Of a DNA stretch of 54,826 bases, positions 25,485 to 34,720 are shown one piece after another. Each line of letters starts with the position of its first letter. Within the stretch, counting starts at the first letter, position 1. The DNA is taken from positions 1 through 54,826 of the forward strand of contig JAIDYR010000065.1 of assembly GCA_029057985.1 (NCBI GenBank), in the 5' to 3' direction. Under the pieces are notes generated by a model. That model searched no databases. It saw nothing but the letters and a program-made list of their open reading frames with translations, and was not told the DNA's origin. Source of the DNA: Muribaculaceae bacterium (GTDB taxonomy: Bacteria > Bacteroidota > Bacteroidia > Bacteroidales > Muribaculaceae). The translations under genes and the position numbers were made by a program.

Positions 25485-26255
25485 TCAATAGATGAAAGGG
25501 AGGATATAGCGGCGATGAAGGCGAGCATATTCATCGCCGAACATTGCCGTATATTTCTTATGAGTCGCTCTGGCGCGGGGTGCCAGATTTGCGAAGGTCC
25601 ATAGAGCGAAGATCGCTCCCGGAGGACTCCATGTCAGAATGGCGAAACCGATCCATTCTGTCAGTTCGCCGAAATAATTTGCTGATGCAACAAATCTGAA
25701 CATGCCTCCGCGAGGTATATAATGTCCTGTATCGCCCGGACGTCGCAGATTGCGGATGATGGAATCCGAATGAATGTTGACGGCCATGCCGGCGAAGAAA
25801 ATGACAGTTCCCAGGATGAAAAGGGGCGACCATAGCCAGCTGACGGGATATTGTGGAGCCGGTCGGAGATAGAAAAACCATCCTCCGATCATATATGCGT
25901 TCAGAAGATTGAAGATGACTCCGGAAAGGATAATAGATATCGGCATCTTGCTCTTCCCCTTGATAAGCATCGGGAATATGAAGGAGCGCTGGAAGTAATG
26001 CAGGAGGAAAAGGGACGTCATCACTATCAGTGCCGGCTCGCCGCGACGCGGCGAAAGGAGCCACATTGCCAGCATAGCGAAGAAGACGGGTGCCTCCATC
26101 AGGACCCAGCCGATTCGATTGTCGATGGCAGGCCCCCACTTCGGATTGAACGTGAGTCCATAGGCGGGAGTTATGCGTTGCAGGGCTACGAAGACAATTA
26201 CAGCCAGGACGACCATAGCCGCGAGCACGCTGAAGTATATCGTAGGGTCAAACAT
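25485..26255 (-). CDS. steroid 5-alpha-reductase family membrane enzyme
   Basis: A 256-aa polytopic membrane protein (about six or seven helices). The C-terminal half follows the 3-oxo-5-alpha-steroid 4-dehydrogenase pattern: YIPRGGMFRFVASANYFGE, TEWIGFAILTWSPPGAIFAL, then LAPRARATHKKYTAMFGDEY and the ending RYILPFIY. Enzymes of this type use NADPH to reduce the delta-4 double bond. It is the first gene of the three-gene set. Related membrane reductases act on other substrates, so steroid use is inferred from the neighbouring ene-reductase and SDR. Confidence 0.85.
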   Translation of the reverse strand: MFDPTIYFSVLAAMVVLAVIVFVALQRITPAYGLTFNPKWGPAIDNRIGWVLMEAPVFFAMLAMWLLSPRRGEPALIVMTSLFLLHYFQRSFIFPMLIKGKSKMPISIILSGVIFNLLNAYMIGGWFFYLRPAPQYPVSWLWSPLFILGTVIFFAGMAVNIHSDSIIRNLRRPGDTGHYIPRGGMFRFVASANYFGELTEWIGFAILTWSPPGAIFALWTFANLAPRARATHKKYTAMFGDEYARLHRRYILPFIY

Positions 26256-26258
26256 GAT

Positions 26259-26286
26259 GTAAAGTCTACACGAGAAGTAAAGTCTA
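26259..26286 (-). promoter_or_regulatory. repeated GTAAAGTCTA motif before the steroid-reductase operon
   Basis: The decamer GTAAAGTCTA occurs twice in the same orientation (26259-26268 and 26277-26286), 18 bases apart, just before the start codon at 26255. The first copy lies in an imperfect palindrome TGTAAAGTCTACA. Such phased repeats are typical operator sites; no regulator is identified. Confidence 0.35.
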
Positions 26287-26371
26287 AAAAAGGAGCAGAA
26301 TTTTCAAGATTCTACCATGCAGTTTACAAAATTAATAAAAAACTTCGAGTTAACTCCAAATCGCATAAAAA

Positions 26372-26404
26372 AATTGGCAACCCCTTTGGAAGGGATTGCC
26401 AATT
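26372..26404 (-). terminator. intrinsic terminator of the 1608-aa T9SS protein gene
   Basis: A stem of nine pairs, one mismatch and five more pairs (26372-26386 with 26390-26404), three-base loop, followed on the minus strand by seven T residues. It lies 33 bases after the stop codon at 26437 and separates that gene from the steroid-reductase operon. Confidence 0.85.
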
Positions 26405-26436
26405 ATATTGAAGATTAGTTGAGGACAGGAGTGTCT

Positions 26437-29400
26437 TTACTTGACGATGACCTTGAAGGTCTGCTTGCCGATAGTCACGAGATATACGCCCTTTTCGACT
26501 GCATAGACTGCATTATTGGTCTTGGCTGCGGAGTTGACGACGATCTTGCCGTCAGCGGCAGCGATAACTACAACCTTACCTTCGAAGCCGTTGACGATGA
26601 TCTCGCCCTTGCCTGCGCTTACGCTCTGAGCTTCTGAGATCTCGCCTACGCCGGAAACTGCCACGTACGCGTAGTTGGAAGCCGGACCGCTGACGAGGTT
26701 ATCGTTGACAGTGCTGTTGGCTACTACGTAGTACTGACATTCAGTGCCGTCCCATTCAGAATCTGTATAGTGAGTGTCGGTGATGTTCTCAGCTACGAGT
26801 ACAGGGTTCTTGCCGTTCATGTCGCAACGATATACGTTGTAGGACTCGGGAGCGCGGTTGAGCATGCTCTGCGGAGTGAAAGAGATATCATCGATCGCAG
26901 CTGCGTAGCCGTCGAATGAGCAGTAGCGGAGAGCGAACTTCACTTCGCGCTTGTTGAGGGTAAACTTGATGAATTCCCAATCCTCTTCACCGGCCTTAGA
27001 CTTGGAAGCGAGTTTGCGATAGTCGCCGGCGCGGCCTGCCTTGATGTTAGTATCATAGGGGTTGAGCTTGCCATTAGGCTTTTCGCAAGTCCAGATTTCT
27101 ACGTATTCGGTAGTGCCCGAATCAAATGTAGAGTACCAGAAGCTGACTGTAGAGTTCGGTTCGCAGAGGGGTGAGAGGAGCCATTTTGAAGTCTGAATAG
27201 CTTCTGTGCCATCTTCGTATCCGCCGCAGACAGCAAGGAGAGCCTGCTTGCCGGAGTGAGGTTTGATGCGGTTGTTGACAAATCCGAGCTTATCATACTG
27301 ATAGATCTGCCAGCCTTTCTTGAGGTGAGAGTTCTCCCACATCGCAGCCTGACCGGTAGTCTGATTCTGGAATGCGATAGGCCAGAGATCATCGCCGTTG
27401 ACGTTCTGCCAGTAGTCGAAGTTCTCTTCGATACCGAAGGGCTTGAAGCCTTCGAAGTTTTCGAAGTTACCGTATTCTGCTGTCGGAGCGCTCCAGGAGA
27501 GTTCTACAGTGTTGGTCGCATCATTCTTTTCAGCTTTAAGGTCGTTGACGACGGGAATAGAGCTGGGCATGATGTTAAGATCGATTTCCTTGACGTTGTT
27601 TGCAGTATTTTCGTCATCTATATCGATTGAAGCACGCACCTTGACTTGCTTCTCATTGTAAGCGACATGGAAGTCGAATGACTGCTCGAATGTCTGGTTG
27701 GAGTTCAGGACGGGGATGTCGACGTGATGAGCATCGAGAACCTTTCCGTCGGGAGCTACGACTTCAACATTGAGTTTTCCTCCGAGGCGTTCGCGGCCTG
27801 AGTTTGCTACTACTACATCATAAGTCAGGTGATCGCCGACTGTAGCGTCAGTGATGCCGTTGAGAGTGACGAGCTTGAGGTCATAGTCAGCATCATCCAT
27901 TACCTGGAAGTTATCAAGGATAAGATATTCCTTAATGCCACCGACGAATTGAGTTTCAAGACGGATCTGAACCCATCCGCAGTTGCTGAATTCAGCGGGC
28001 AGAGACATTTCATTGTCAACCCAAGTGCCGCGTACGGGATTATTGAGTTTGAATTGGCCGATTTCAGTCTCTTCGTCATTGCCTGCGCGGCGTCCGATAA
28101 CCTTGATGTATTTCGGGCCGTCGGCGTAATCCCAGTAGCGGAGCTTGAAGAGGGTCTTCTTGATGCCGTGAGTTGAGAACTTCGGAAGGACGACCTTAGC
28201 TTTGCATTGTCCACCCTGAGAGAATCCGATGATGCCACCTGCTACCAGCGTTGCGGTGCCTACGGGCAGATTGACGAGTGTGCCGGTATTTTCCCACATT
28301 GACTGGGCGTAAGCGCCGGAAGTGTGGAATGTGTAGGGGCCATAAGCGAATTGAGAAGTATTCCATTCTTCGATCATCGGGAGTTCGTAAGGAGTGCCGA
28401 GGTCTTCCATTACGAAGAGAGATTCCCTGGATTCGCCTGCCTGGTTGCGGGCTGCCGGGCCCATATAGAATGTGGCGAGTTTTCCGGCGATGCCTTCACC
28501 GTAGGGATAGTAAGTATACGTAGTCTCCTTCACGTCGCATACTTTCTGCAGGGTGATGCCTGACTTGGTATAGAAGCGATAAGTGAAGTCGGGGTCATTG
28601 AGGTCGACATATCCACCGTTGTAGCCGATGTTGCCGGGAGCCTTCCATGTCATGACGATGCCGAGGTTGTCGTCGGTCGGCGAGCCCTTGATCTCAGTCG
28701 GACAGAGAGGCACGTCCATACCTACATAGAGGCGGTAAGTACGGGTATATCCCGGGCCGTTAGCATTGCTGGGAGTAAGAGTATATACCTGGAATCCGTC
28801 GTTGTCAGAAGTATTCATGACCTGGATTCTTTCGCCGGGCAAGCCTGAATTTTCCACTGAGTGGTCGCGGCCTGATGAGTCGGTGTAAGAAAGGGTAAGA
28901 GTTACAGGCTGATCAGCGGGGAGCGGCTTGCCGAGGATATCGTTAGATGGGATAGTAGCCCAGAGAGTTACCTCCTGCATGCCGTTGGGAGCAGCTGTGA
29001 TGACTACGTCAACCGGTTCGCCGGGCACGGCTGAAGAGGCTCCGCCCATTTCCCTCACTGAGAAGTTACTCATGAAGAAGCCGCCGGATGACTGCTCGAG
29101 AGTGGAAGTCGCGTGGATTGCGAGGTAATAGTCGCCTGCTGCGGGCACAGCGAACGGGAAGTTGAGATGGCGTGACTTAAGGGCAGATGCAACATGGTTG
29201 GGAGTTGCATAAATCTGAGTTGTCATGCCTTCGACTGTCGGCGCGGTGCCGAGCCATATTTCGAAGCTTTCGGAAGTCTCGCGGTCCTCATAGATACCGC
29301 GCATGTCGAATTCCAAGTTATAGAGTTTATCGACATCCGGGAAGTTGATGAGCGGAAGGATTACCCAGTCGTTGGCATCATCCATATAACCGGTCATCAT

Positions 29401-31263
29401 TGCCAGGCCGTAGATGGATCCTTCGGCAGTGCCCATGGAGTAGTATTTGAATGTCCAGCCGTCGTTGTTGGCATTGATGATCTCGTAGTTCTGGCGCTGT
29501 GCCTGTGTCGGAACCTGCTGGAACGGGAGGTCAAAAGCTTTACCGAAGATCTTGTTGATGGATGTAGCCGGAGAAACCTGACCCTGAGAGACAGCCTCTA
29601 CCGTGATATCGTAGAGTTTCATATCGTCGGGAGCTGTCAGAGAGAATTCCGGTGTAGTGACAGGAGCGTCATTCTGCTTCTTGCCTGCCAGATAGACATT
29701 ATAGGAGAGGTCAGCCAAGTCGACATATCCGCCGTGGTAACCTACAGCGCCGGGAGCATCCCATGAGAGCTTAGTGGCTGCGAGAGTAAGGTTCTGCACG
29801 GGCTTCGGGCAGTCATAGCCTACATAGAATTTAGCTACAGCGACGGGGCTGACGTCTTCGCCGATAGCAGTAGTGAATTTTACCTCATGCTGACCCTGGG
29901 TAAGAGTCTGCTGAAGAGTGAAGGATTCGCCGGCCTTGATGTCGCGTGTGTCGACAACGTTGCCGTCGATAGTGACTGTGGCTTTAAGGGTGGTGCCGGT
30001 CAGGTCAACACCGATATATGACTCTATCGGAGCTGTGAAAGTCATCGATCCGGAGAGGTTAGCCTTGTCAAAATTAATGACGGGAGCCGCAGCCAGCATC
30101 GGAGCATCAGAAGAAGCAAAGTCATCGGTGCAGAAGATTGAAGTCACGTAAGGAGTAGCAAACGCCTTCACGTCAGATCCGAGTATGCCTTCGAAAGTCT
30201 CGGGGTGAACGAAGACCATGCGTACTTTCTGTGCGCTGTTGTCGCGGTAGACAGCTACGAATTGCTCGTCGGTCGGGCTATAAGTGATCTGACCTGCATA
30301 AGGGTCGCTGGAAGGACAGTCGAAGAGGATGCCGTCGTCTTCCATCACGATGTAGCCGCACGATACCAGAGTGCAGTTGGGCATGTAGACGTTGTCGCCC
30401 CATTCAACGGTATAGACGGTATTGTCGTTGTCAAAAGCGTAAAGCTGCTTGTCGACAGGATTATATGCGATGGCTGCGATGAAGGGTTTCGTGCCGTCTT
30501 TAGTCTCGAGTTTGCCTCCCTGATGATAGGTCCATTCGCCGTTGTCGTCAGGCTTCACGATGCCGAAGAATCCGTCGCCCTCACTATTGAGGATGTCGAT
30601 TGCGACAACGAAGAAGATATCCATATCGGGATTATATGAGATGGAATAACCGCTTGCATTGGGGCTGGGAATCTGATGGTATCCGGTCAGTTCGCCGGTA
30701 GCGAGATCGTAGGTTCTCCAGAGAGCTACGGTAGCCTCGCCGGTTGTGGGATCCGGGATCTGTTCGTAGCTTGTGCAGACGATATCCCCCTTGCGGTAAG
30801 AGTTAGCCTGGAAGACATAATCTTCGCCGGGATAAGCGCAATATTGCGGTCCATAATAAAGCGGAGTCATTCTGCCGGACATAAGATCAATCTGACCGAC
30901 ATAAGCCTCATAGTTGTAATCCATCTGAGAGTGACGGTTTACGACTCCATATACATTGCCGCGGGGAGCTTCTACGGATCGCATTATGGATGCGGGCTTC
31001 ACCTTTCTCTGCTTAAGAGAGTTAGGAATTGTCTGCATGCCGTCCTGAGCCGGCATTACTGAATTTTCAGGATTCCTCGCTTTTTTGGTCTTCAGGTATT
31101 GGGCCGTCGGGGTGGTAGCGCGTTGGAAGCCGCTCGGGTGAGCGTCCTCTCCACCTTCCACTACTGCCTTCCACGGAGTGGAGGCATAAGCCAAAATTCC
31201 TGTAGCCATCATTCCGACGCAAAGCGCGGAACCTAAAGCGGGCACTAAGTAATTTCGCTTCAT
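26437..31263 (-). CDS. large secreted protein with fibronectin-III/choice-of-anchor-J-like domains and T9SS sorting domain
   Basis: A 1608-aa exported protein. The signal peptide covers about residues 1-27 (ending GILAYAS). Residues about 100-400 are beta-propeller-like, with repeated strands such as YVFQANSYRKGDIV. Repeated beta-sandwich modules follow (PKPVQNLTLAATKLSWDAPG and a second PTDDNLGIVMTWKAPGNIGY), alternating with jelly-roll segments (NDWVILPLINFPD; WLLSPLCEPNSTVSFWYS) of choice-of-anchor-J/MAM type. The C-terminus (SAGKGEIIVNGFEGKVVV, then GVYLVTIGKQTFKVIVK) is a type A T9SS sorting domain. Surface or secreted, possibly adhesin-like; no protease site is seen. A paralog with the same layout lies at 41.0-45.75 kb. 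Confidence 0.85.
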   Translation of the reverse strand: MKRNYLVPALGSALCVGMMATGILAYASTPWKAVVEGGEDAHPSGFQRATTPTAQYLKTKKARNPENSVMPAQDGMQTIPNSLKQRKVKPASIMRSVEAPRGNVYGVVNRHSQMDYNYEAYVGQIDLMSGRMTPLYYGPQYCAYPGEDYVFQANSYRKGDIVCTSYEQIPDPTTGEATVALWRTYDLATGELTGYHQIPSPNASGYSISYNPDMDIFFVVAIDILNSEGDGFFGIVKPDDNGEWTYHQGGKLETKDGTKPFIAAIAYNPVDKQLYAFDNDNTVYTVEWGDNVYMPNCTLVSCGYIVMEDDGILFDCPSSDPYAGQITYSPTDEQFVAVYRDNSAQKVRMVFVHPETFEGILGSDVKAFATPYVTSIFCTDDFASSDAPMLAAAPVINFDKANLSGSMTFTAPIESYIGVDLTGTTLKATVTIDGNVVDTRDIKAGESFTLQQTLTQGQHEVKFTTAIGEDVSPVAVAKFYVGYDCPKPVQNLTLAATKLSWDAPGAVGYHGGYVDLADLSYNVYLAGKKQNDAPVTTPEFSLTAPDDMKLYDITVEAVSQGQVSPATSINKIFGKAFDLPFQQVPTQAQRQNYEIINANNDGWTFKYYSMGTAEGSIYGLAMMTGYMDDANDWVILPLINFPDVDKLYNLEFDMRGIYEDRETSESFEIWLGTAPTVEGMTTQIYATPNHVASALKSRHLNFPFAVPAAGDYYLAIHATSTLEQSSGGFFMSNFSVREMGGASSAVPGEPVDVVITAAPNGMQEVTLWATIPSNDILGKPLPADQPVTLTLSYTDSSGRDHSVENSGLPGERIQVMNTSDNDGFQVYTLTPSNANGPGYTRTYRLYVGMDVPLCPTEIKGSPTDDNLGIVMTWKAPGNIGYNGGYVDLNDPDFTYRFYTKSGITLQKVCDVKETTYTYYPYGEGIAGKLATFYMGPAARNQAGESRESLFVMEDLGTPYELPMIEEWNTSQFAYGPYTFHTSGAYAQSMWENTGTLVNLPVGTATLVAGGIIGFSQGGQCKAKVVLPKFSTHGIKKTLFKLRYWDYADGPKYIKVIGRRAGNDEETEIGQFKLNNPVRGTWVDNEMSLPAEFSNCGWVQIRLETQFVGGIKEYLILDNFQVMDDADYDLKLVTLNGITDATVGDHLTYDVVVANSGRERLGGKLNVEVVAPDGKVLDAHHVDIPVLNSNQTFEQSFDFHVAYNEKQVKVRASIDIDDENTANNVKEIDLNIMPSSIPVVNDLKAEKNDATNTVELSWSAPTAEYGNFENFEGFKPFGIEENFDYWQNVNGDDLWPIAFQNQTTGQAAMWENSHLKKGWQIYQYDKLGFVNNRIKPHSGKQALLAVCGGYEDGTEAIQTSKWLLSPLCEPNSTVSFWYSTFDSGTTEYVEIWTCEKPNGKLNPYDTNIKAGRAGDYRKLASKSKAGEEDWEFIKFTLNKREVKFALRYCSFDGYAAAIDDISFTPQSMLNRAPESYNVYRCDMNGKNPVLVAENITDTHYTDSEWDGTECQYYVVANSTVNDNLVSGPASNYAYVAVSGVGEISEAQSVSAGKGEIIVNGFEGKVVVIAAADGKIVVNSAAKTNNAVYAVEKGVYLVTIGKQTFKVIVK

Positions 31264-31368
31264 GATTAGTTAAGTTGATGGATAAATATGGTTAATTACT
31301 TTATTTCTAAAATAGGTTGATTGCTTGGGTCTATGGTAGTTTTGCATAGAGATTCCAATCTACAAGAG

Positions 31369-31376
31369 CAAAGTTA
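31369..31376 (-). promoter_or_regulatory. Bacteroides-type -7 box upstream of the 1608-aa gene
   Basis: Minus-strand TAACTTTG matches TAnnTTTG. It implies a leader of roughly 100 nt before the start at 31263. No TTTG -33 box at the expected distance is evident. Confidence 0.4.
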
Positions 31377-31622
31377 ATGAAATTTTCTAATATATCGTAA
31401 TGATTTTAAAAAAATTATATCATAGATATCAAGATTATGGATTTTTAACTAAATTCATTGAAATTTCGCTTGAGAACTGAACGCGGTATAAGATAAGGGG
31501 ATAAGTGAGTCACTAAAATTAGACGATGCTTGGAATTATCATTACCTGAATAATAAAAATTATCAGATTTTATTTTTTTCGGTCTCGGTAAAAGATTCAT
31601 TTCAACCGTTTAATAAAAAATA

Positions 31623-31645
31623 TCGCGCGATAAAATATCGCGCGA
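31623..31645 (-). terminator. intrinsic terminator of the purN fusion gene
   Basis: TCGCGCGATA (31623-31632) and TATCGCGCGA (31636-31645) form a perfect 10-bp stem with a three-base loop; TATTTTTTATT follows on the minus strand. It lies 57 bases after the stop at 31702. The rest of 31264-31701 is AT-rich with no gene. Confidence 0.85.
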
Positions 31646-31701
31646 CAAAATCCTAAAATTTACTATTATAATTATCCCATTCGGATAAGATACGTTTATG
31701 A

Positions 31702-32799
31702 TCAGAAGAGCATCATCAGGGGGAAGTAGAGGGTATTTACCATAACTCCGAGGACGAAACTGATGATAATCCATATCTGCGCGCGCTCCGAGGCACGCAT
31801 TGCTCCGGCAAAGTCTCCGGCGTAGAATTTGCTTGATACCTGACAGGAGTAGATAATCGCTACTACTCCGGCCGGCAGGCAGCACAGTAAAGTCATGACT
31901 ACCGACCAGACAAGATACGTCGAAGGCATTTTTTCTTCAAGTTGACCGGAAGATTGACCCGGTTCGGTTGGATAATGAGTCCGGCTGCCGGCGGGAATTC
32001 CCGGCTGTTGCGGATTTTGAAGTTGACTTTGAAGTTGACTTTGAAATTGTTCGGGATTTTGATTGCTTTCCAGGGTATTTTGTAAGTTTTCGGCCGAATT
32101 GTCAGTCTGACAGATTTTCTCGGGGTTGTAGGAGACTCCGAGTGTCTCGGCCCATTCTTCGGCCGGAGAGGGAGTCGGCGGGGGCGTCACGCCCGGAATT
32201 GCGGGCGGATTAAGTTCTTGCGAGTCAAGACGCGCCAGAGCGGCCACAATTGCGCGGGGATAAAGGGAATATTCGACCTCATGGATCTTTTGAGCAAGGC
32301 TTTCAGCCGTCTCTCCTTCTGCGACTTCCACCTCTTCCTGCATCAGAATCTCCCCGCCGTCGATAATATCGGAGACATAATGGACTGTCACCCCCGATTT
32401 CGCATCGCCGGCTGCGATTACGGCCTGATGGACTTTGTCGCCATACATCCCCGGCCCGCAATGAGCCGGTATTAGCGACGGATGGATATTCAGCATCCTT
32501 CCGGCGAAGGCTTCAGTCAATTCCTTGGGCGCGAAGCGCAGGAAGCCGGCCATGACAATGAGATCAATCTCTTCGTGTCGAAGCAGATCGATAATCTCCT
32601 GAGGATTCTCCTGCCATGTCGATTTAGGAATATATACAGTCTTGACGTCGGGATACTTAGCCATTCGATCGGCTACTCCGGCGTTGATACGGTCATAAAT
32701 TACCAACGGGACGCGGACGCGGTTGCCGTTGGAAAAGAATTGATATATATTTTCGGCATTGGAGCCGTTCCCGGATGCGAAAATTGCTATTTTTTTCAT
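31702..32799 (-). CDS. purN: phosphoribosylglycinamide formyltransferase fused to a CD225/dispanin membrane domain
   Basis: A 365-aa protein. Residues 1-190 are PurN (GAR transformylase, purine synthesis step 3): FASGNGSNAENI, VMAGFLRFAP, NIHPSLIP with N104 and H106, and D144 in VSDIIDGGE. A Pro/Gln/Ser-rich linker (about 195-290) leads to residues 293-365, which carry the CD225/dispanin pattern: a helix with LLCCLPAG, then YSCQVSSKFYAGDFAGAMRAS, then a second membrane helix. The open frame is continuous, so this is a real fusion as read. PurN is normally soluble; here it would be tethered to the inner membrane. Start overlaps the ABC exporter stop (ATGA). Confidence 0.88.
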   Translation of the reverse strand: MKKIAIFASGNGSNAENIYQFFSNGNRVRVPLVIYDRINAGVADRMAKYPDVKTVYIPKSTWQENPQEIIDLLRHEEIDLIVMAGFLRFAPKELTEAFAGRMLNIHPSLIPAHCGPGMYGDKVHQAVIAAGDAKSGVTVHYVSDIIDGGEILMQEEVEVAEGETAESLAQKIHEVEYSLYPRAIVAALARLDSQELNPPAIPGVTPPPTPSPAEEWAETLGVSYNPEKICQTDNSAENLQNTLESNQNPEQFQSQLQSQLQNPQQPGIPAGSRTHYPTEPGQSSGQLEEKMPSTYLVWSVVMTLLCCLPAGVVAIIYSCQVSSKFYAGDFAGAMRASERAQIWIIISFVLGVMVNTLYFPLMMLF

Positions 32800-34631
32800 T
32801 GTTGCAGCATTACGAGTTTATGATAATGGCCTCCGAGGGCGAGGAGTTCTTCGTGGGTGCCTGATTCTATTATGCGGCCGTCTTGCATTACGCAGATCAG
32901 ATCGGCGTGAGTGATTGTGGAGAGTCGGTGGGCGATGACGATTGTGGTGCGGTCTTTCATAAGGCGCTCCAGAGCTTCCTGCACGAGGCGTTCGCTCTCA
33001 GTGTCAAGTGCAGAGGTCGCTTCGTCAAGAATGAGAATCGACGGATTCTTAAGGATCGCGCGTGCTATGCTGATGCGCTGGCGCTGTCCGCCGGAGAGGC
33101 GCGAACCGCGATCTCCGATGGGAGTGTCATAACCTTTTTCAGTAGCCATGATGAAATCATGGGCATTGGCAATCCGGGCAGCCTCCTCTACCTGTTGTCT
33201 CGTCGCGTTCTCGACGCCGAAGGCTATATTGTTGAAGAAGGAATCGTTGAAGAGTATAGCCTCTTGATTAACGTTACCCATAAGTGAACGCAAATCGCTG
33301 ACTCTAAGGTCTCTGACATCAACGCCGTCAATGAGTATCTGTCCTTCCTTGACGTCCCAGAACCGGGGCACGAGGTCGACCAGAGTGGATTTACCCGAAC
33401 CCGACTGCCCTACGATGGCGACTGTCTGGCCGGGGCGTATATCAAGCGAGACGTCGTTGATGACGTCGCGGCGGTCGTCGTAAGAGAATTTGACATTACG
33501 AAATTCTATTCCGCTGCCATGGCTTTCGGGAGAGGGCAGATCTTTGGGATTCTCAGGGTCACGGATAGGATTCCGGGCATCGAGGATTCTATCTATTCTG
33601 GTCAGAGCAGCAATCCCTTTGCGCACCGTGAAGTTGGATTTCGACAACTCCTTGGCGGGATTGATGATGCTGTAGAATATGACCATATAGTAGATAAACT
33701 GAGCGGCGTCAATCGAGGAATCTCCCGACAGAATAAGCGTGCCTCCGAACCATAGGACAACTGCTACGGCCAGAGTGCCGATAGTCTCGCTGACGGGGTG
33801 GGCCAAAGCCAGGCGCGCCTCAAGTCCGCAACTGAGATTATAGAATCGTCCGGTCTGATTTTCAAAGCGCTCCTTCATCTTCTTCTCGGCATTGAAAGCC
33901 TTGATAATACGTAATCCTCCGATAGTTTCTTCAGTCGACGACAGGATGTCGCCCCATAGATTCTGCAGTTCAAGCGAGGCGGCTTTAAGACGGCGTCCTA
34001 TAGAACCCATGACCCATCCGAAGATAGGAAGAATTATGAGGACGAAGAGAGTCAGCTGCCAGCTGACATAGATCATCACGCCGAGATAAAGAATGATCAT
34101 AATGGGATAACGTATCAGGGAGAGTACTGACGACAGCACCGAAGTCTCAACTTCCGTGACGTCGCCCGAAATGCGGGCCATTATGTCGCCTTTGCGTTCG
34201 AGGGTGAAGAAGCCGATCGGGAGCGCCAGAATCTTTTCATAGAGCATATTGCGCAGGTCGCGCACCACTCCGAAGCGCAGCGGCATGATGCTGTAGTCTG
34301 ATAGATAATAAGTCCCAGTCTTCAGCATCGTCATGCCGATAAGGATAGCCGAAAGAATAGCCAGAGTAGTTGTCGGGCCGTAATCGGCGATAAGATTCTG
34401 AGTGAAATAATAGAAATTATTGACCGCTACATCCTTTATATTATTCCAGTCCCATTCCATGAAATGATAGACTCCGTCGTCAAGGCCGAAGAGAATCTGA
34501 AGGATAGGAATCAGGAAAGCGAAGGAGAAGATGGTAAAGAGCGAGGTGATGACATTAAAGAAGACGCTCAGGAAAAACGCCCTCTTATATTTCCAGGCGA
34601 AGCGCCTGAATATTGTCATCAGATCTTTCAT
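32796..34631 (-). CDS. ABC exporter, MsbA-like (permease fused to ATPase)
   Basis: A 611-aa half-transporter. Six transmembrane helices fill about residues 1-330, followed by a nucleotide-binding domain with Walker A GQSGSGKST, Q-loop NQEAILF, signature LSGGQRQR, Walker B ILILDEAT and the H-loop AHRLST. MsbA relatives flip lipid A core or other lipids across the inner membrane as homodimers. I chose the ATG at 34631; a longer frame to 34667 adds a hydrophobic stretch without support. It precedes purN with a 4-base overlap. Upstream, past a hairpin, is an LpxL-like acyltransferase gene, which supports a lipid-related role. Confidence 0.85.
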   Translation of the reverse strand: MKDLMTIFRRFAWKYKRAFFLSVFFNVITSLFTIFSFAFLIPILQILFGLDDGVYHFMEWDWNNIKDVAVNNFYYFTQNLIADYGPTTTLAILSAILIGMTMLKTGTYYLSDYSIMPLRFGVVRDLRNMLYEKILALPIGFFTLERKGDIMARISGDVTEVETSVLSSVLSLIRYPIMIILYLGVMIYVSWQLTLFVLIILPIFGWVMGSIGRRLKAASLELQNLWGDILSSTEETIGGLRIIKAFNAEKKMKERFENQTGRFYNLSCGLEARLALAHPVSETIGTLAVAVVLWFGGTLILSGDSSIDAAQFIYYMVIFYSIINPAKELSKSNFTVRKGIAALTRIDRILDARNPIRDPENPKDLPSPESHGSGIEFRNVKFSYDDRRDVINDVSLDIRPGQTVAIVGQSGSGKSTLVDLVPRFWDVKEGQILIDGVDVRDLRVSDLRSLMGNVNQEAILFNDSFFNNIAFGVENATRQQVEEAARIANAHDFIMATEKGYDTPIGDRGSRLSGGQRQRISIARAILKNPSILILDEATSALDTESERLVQEALERLMKDRTTIVIAHRLSTITHADLICVMQDGRIIESGTHEELLALGGHYHKLVMLQQ

Positions 34632-34654
34632 AATCTGCAAAATTAGCAAAAAAT

Positions 34655-34685
34655 CGGGAGACTGCAAAACTCCTTCCGACTCCCG
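34655..34685 (-). terminator. hairpin between acyltransferase and ABC exporter genes
   Basis: CGGGAG (34655-34660) pairs with CTCCCG (34680-34685) around a 19-nt loop; ATTTTTTG follows on the minus strand. It is weak but correctly placed 36 bases after the acyltransferase stop. Confidence 0.45.
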
Positions 34686-34720
34686 TTTAAGAATTGTGCG
34701 GAGTATGTCTTAGCCATAGT

